DNA from: RPQJ01 sp963696545
GTDB lineage: Bacteria > Pseudomonadota > Gammaproteobacteria > Steroidobacterales > Steroidobacteraceae
Length of the DNA stretch: 64,000 bases
Assembly (NCBI GenBank): GCA_963696545.1
Contig: CAVOKQ010000012.1
Location: forward strand, 496,001-560,000
Direction: 5' to 3'
Shown here: positions 61,926 to 64,000 of the stretch, piece by piece
Numbering within the stretch: the first letter of the stretch is position 1
Layout: each line of letters opens with the position of its first letter
Translations under genes and position numbers: made by a program
The notes under the pieces: generated by a model
Seen by the model: only the letters and a program-made list of their open reading frames with translations
Told to the model about the DNA's origin: nothing
The model's database searches: none

Positions 61926-62434
61926 ATGTTCCCCGACTGGCTGACCCGGCGGGCCGGGAACTTCCTGGGCTTGCTTGGTTGCGTGGCGTTGGTCGCGTAC
62001 GCGCTTTACGTCCAGTACGGAATGGGCCTCGAGCCCGTCCGCTGTGCATCCTGCAGCGGGTGTCGGTCATGGTTGCCGGTGCGTTGTTCCTCGTCGCTTT
62101 GCTTCACAACCCGGGAGACCGCGGCGCGCGCGTCTATGGCGTGCTGATCGACCTCGTGGCGTTGCTGGGCATCCTGGTCGCCGCCCGCCACATCTGGATC
62201 ATCGCGCAGCCGCCGGGCTCGGTGGCGGAGTGCGGCGCGAGCCTCGACTACATGATGGACGTGCTGCCGTTGCACGAGGTGCTCGGCAAGGTGCTCACCG
62301 GCTCGGGCGAGTGCGCGAAGATCGACTGGCACTTCCTCGGCCTCAATATGCCGACCTGGGTGCTGATGGCACTGCTGTGTGTCGGTCTCTGGGGCCTTCT
62401 GGTCAACTGGTTCGCGCCCCGCGCGGGACGTTGA
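61926..62434 (+). CDS. dsbB: Disulfide bond formation protein DsbB, frameshifted at the first CxxC cysteine
   Basis: N-terminal frame: FLGLLGCVALVAYALYVQYG, then GLEP. The family then needs CPLCILQR: adding one T before GT at about 62037 gives Cys-Pro-Leu-Cys and joins the second frame PLCILQRVSVMVAGALFLVA, followed by PGDRGARVYGVLIDLVALLG and SLDYMMDVLPLHEVL (after AECGA), SGECAKIDWHFLGLNMPTW, stop 62434. Repaired length about 169 residues, as expected for DsbB with four spans and the C-C pairs (CxxC and AECGA/GECAK). As sequenced, the redox-active first cysteine is lost. Confidence 0.88.
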
Positions 62435-62463
62435 CGGCGCGGGCCCGGAATCGGCGCGTTCGC

Positions 62464-63504
62464 TCAGGCGGAGTCGATAGCAGGCATCCGCGTCATGGGG
62501 ACGACCCCGGGCGGCGAGGCCAGGCTGGCCAGGAACTGGCTCGTCGCTGCGGCCCAGGAGTGCTTCATCGCATGCGAACGGCACGCATCCGGGTTCAGTC
62601 GCAGCGCCGACAGGGCTGCGCCACGCAGGTCTTCGCTGAGCACGCCGGTCACGCCCTCGACGATGACGTCGATCGGACCGGCGACCGGGTAGGCCGCTAC
62701 CGGAACGCCGCAGGCAAGCGCCTCGAGCAGCACCAGGCCGAAGGTATCTGTCCGGCTCGGAAACACGAACACATCGGACGCTGCAATGTGCGCCGCGAGG
62801 TCCTCGCCGTGCCGATAGCCAGCGAATACGGCCTCCGGATAGCGAACGCGCAGCAGCGCTGCGGCTGGCCCGCCGCCCACGATGAGCTTAGTGCCCGGTA
62901 GCTCGAGCCGCAGGAAGTCCTCGACTCCCTTCTCGATCGCAAGGCGCCCGAAATACAGCCAAATGGGTCTCGGCAGGTCAAGGAAGGCCTTGTCGCGAGG
63001 GCGGAACAGGTTCGTGTCCACGCCGCGGCCCCAGAGTGTGAGGTTGCGAAAGCCGTGTGCTTCCAGTTGTCGCTGCATGGTCGGGGTCGTTACCAGCGTG
63101 CGCGATGCAGGTTCGTGGAACCAGCGCACCGCCGCATAACCAAGCGTCAGCGGAACCGGGAACCGGGCCCGGACGTACTCCGGGAACTGTGTGTGGTAGG
63201 CGGTGGTGAAAGGCCAGCCGCGACGAATGCACCAACTGCGCGCGGCGAGTCCCAGCGGTCCCTCGGTCGCGATGTGCACGGCGTCCGGTGCGAGCTCGTC
63301 CAGACGCTTGCGGACCGCGCGCCCGGCAAAGAGCGACAGCCGGATTTCGGGGTATGTCGGGCAAGGCACGGTGCGGAAGTCCGCCGGCGAGATCAGCGTG
63401 ACGTCGTGTCCGGCAGCCGTGATCTCGCGGATCGTGTGGCCCAGCGTCCTTACGACTCCATTGACCTGGGGCAGCCAGGCGTCCGTAACGAGTGCCAGCC
63501 TCAT
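62464..63504 (-). CDS. Glycosyltransferase family 4 (GT-B, GDP-mannose/alpha-mannosyl type)
   Basis: 346 residues from ATG 63504, overlapping the upstream gene stop as ATGA. RLALVTDAWLPQVNGVVRTL is typical of diacylglycerol-glucosyl/alpha-mannosyltransferase members. WPFTTAYHTQFPEYVRARFP, LTLWGRGVDTNLFRPRD, IWLYFGRLAIEKGVEDFLRL and FVFPSRTDTFGLVLLEALAC (donor E-x7-E region) follow. Known pairing with an LpxH-like phosphatase in Proteobacteria suggests glycolipid synthesis. Confidence 0.9.
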   Translation of the reverse strand: MRLALVTDAWLPQVNGVVRTLGHTIREITAAGHDVTLISPADFRTVPCPTYPEIRLSLFAGRAVRKRLDELAPDAVHIATEGPLGLAARSWCIRRGWPFTTAYHTQFPEYVRARFPVPLTLGYAAVRWFHEPASRTLVTTPTMQRQLEAHGFRNLTLWGRGVDTNLFRPRDKAFLDLPRPIWLYFGRLAIEKGVEDFLRLELPGTKLIVGGGPAAALLRVRYPEAVFAGYRHGEDLAAHIAASDVFVFPSRTDTFGLVLLEALACGVPVAAYPVAGPIDVIVEGVTGVLSEDLRGAALSALRLNPDACRSHAMKHSWAAATSQFLASLASPPGVVPMTRMPAIDSA

Positions 63505-64000
63505 GCAGCGGGTTCCAGGGCGACCGCGCCATCGAGCAGCGGCAGCGACTGCGATCCAACCAGCACCTCGACGGTCTCGGTCCACCGCAGCAGGCTCAAC
63601 CGGCCCTGGAAATCCTCGACCAGCGCGGTGCAGCTCTCGACCCAGTCGCCGTCGTTGCAGTATGTGATGCCGTCGATGTCGCTGATCTCGGCCCGATGGA
63701 TGTGCCCGCAGATCACGCCGTGGACGCCGCGGCGCCGCGCCTCGACCGCAAGCGCGCGCTCGAAGTTCGCGATGTACTTCACCGCGTTCTTGACCTTGTG
63801 CTTCAGGAACGCGGCGACCGAAAAATACGGGTAGCCGAAGCGCCGGCGCACGGCGTTGACGTAGCGGTTCAGGCTCAATGCGGCGGAATACGCGGTGCTG
63901 CCGAGCGACTCCAGCAGCGGACTCGCGCGCACGATCGAGTCGAACTCGTCGCCGTGCAGCACCAGAAACCGGCGGCCGTCAGCCGTCTCGTGCACGGCCT
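63501..64000 (-). CDS. UDP-2,3-diacylglucosamine diphosphatase-like metallophosphoesterase (LpxH family), partial
   Basis: The reading frame runs off the window end, so the N-terminus with the first metal motif is missing. Visible: RRFLVLHGDEFDSIVRASPL (HGDEFD metal region), YAN-type central part (FLKHKVKNAVKYIANFERAL), GVHGVICGHIHRAEISDIDG with the GHIH metal motif, YCNDGDWVESCTALVEDFQG. The family resembles LpxH but with a longer insertion, typical of Xanthomonas-type paralogues beside a GT4. Its stop overlaps the GT start (ATGA). Confidence 0.88.
   Translation of the reverse strand, partial: AVHETADGRRFLVLHGDEFDSIVRASPLLESLGSTAYSAALSLNRYVNAVRRRFGYPYFSVAAFLKHKVKNAVKYIANFERALAVEARRRGVHGVICGHIHRAEISDIDGITYCNDGDWVESCTALVEDFQGRLSLLRWTETVEVLVGSQSLPLLDGAVALEPAA

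Overview
The window is a high-GC, gene-dense stretch of a proteobacterial chromosome. The organism is probably a gammaproteobacterium: it carries a glrK/qseG/glrR-type locus, srkA, dusA, typA, the GTP-type pckG, phoBR, phoU and dsbB, together with PEP-CTERM proteins and a phasin. The order and family are not proven; a Steroidobacteraceae-like lineage is only a guess. I saw no rRNA, tRNA, CRISPR array or prophage.

Region 1 (about 1-25.8 kb) is a surface-polysaccharide cluster. The plus-strand part runs from the C-terminal half of a thiamine-diphosphate enzyme through a flippase, a giant 18-repeat lipoprotein, a PIG-L deacetylase, the CDP-glucose pair rfbF/rfbG and a methyltransferase. A tightly coupled minus-strand operon (about 20.2 down to 12.2 kb) holds a sugar 3,5-epimerase, an SAF-type oxidoreductase, an FAD/NAD amine-oxidase-like protein, a GT4, a Cys-containing membrane-anchored protein, a second flippase and a GT2. 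A PEP-CTERM protein, a GT39, a GtrB/GtrA divergent pair and a DUF418 membrane protein follow. The ThDP enzyme beside rfbF/rfbG suggests a branched-chain CDP sugar of yersiniose type (inference).

Region 2 (25.8-27.7 kb) holds a small lipoprotein with one Ig-like repeat plus the same FN3-like tail as the giant lipoprotein. It is preceded by a convincing GEMM-I cyclic-di-GMP riboswitch. Next comes a second PEP-CTERM gene. Both PEP-CTERM genes have sigma-54 type (-24/-12) promoter matches.

Region 3 (27.8-34.3 kb) is a glrK-qseG-glrR two-component locus broken up by toxin-antitoxin modules: Phd/PIN, two HicAB pairs and VapBC, two with clear palindromic operators. The GlrR homologue lacks the GAFTGA segment and has a degenerate Walker B.

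Region 4 (34.3-53.2 kb) is housekeeping: srkA, galE, a PKD metalloprotease-like lipoprotein, typA, purU, a PAS/GAF/GGDEF/EAL protein, an N-formylglutamate amidohydrolase family protein, a YbdK-type ligase, dusA, a cyclase-FHA protein, a methyltransferase and pckG. It is peppered with eleven copies (seven loci) of a palindromic element with core GGTGCCWGGCACC. The elements surround a REP-associated tyrosine transposase (RAYT) at 41.1-41.8 kb, together forming a REPtron. The elements sit against stop codons and sometimes supply stops, and in one case apparently the start of dusA.

Region 5 (53.2-64 kb) holds a phasin, a DUF11-like secreted protein, dinG, an orphan antitoxin, tsaB, phoB-phoR, a porin with a Pho box, phoU, dsbB, and the start of an LpxH-like phosphatase/GT4 pair.

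Five genes (flippase, giant lipoprotein, Cys-containing protein, galE, dsbB) carry a single-base frameshift that can be repaired by adding or removing one base. This pattern looks more like residual sequencing error than biology.
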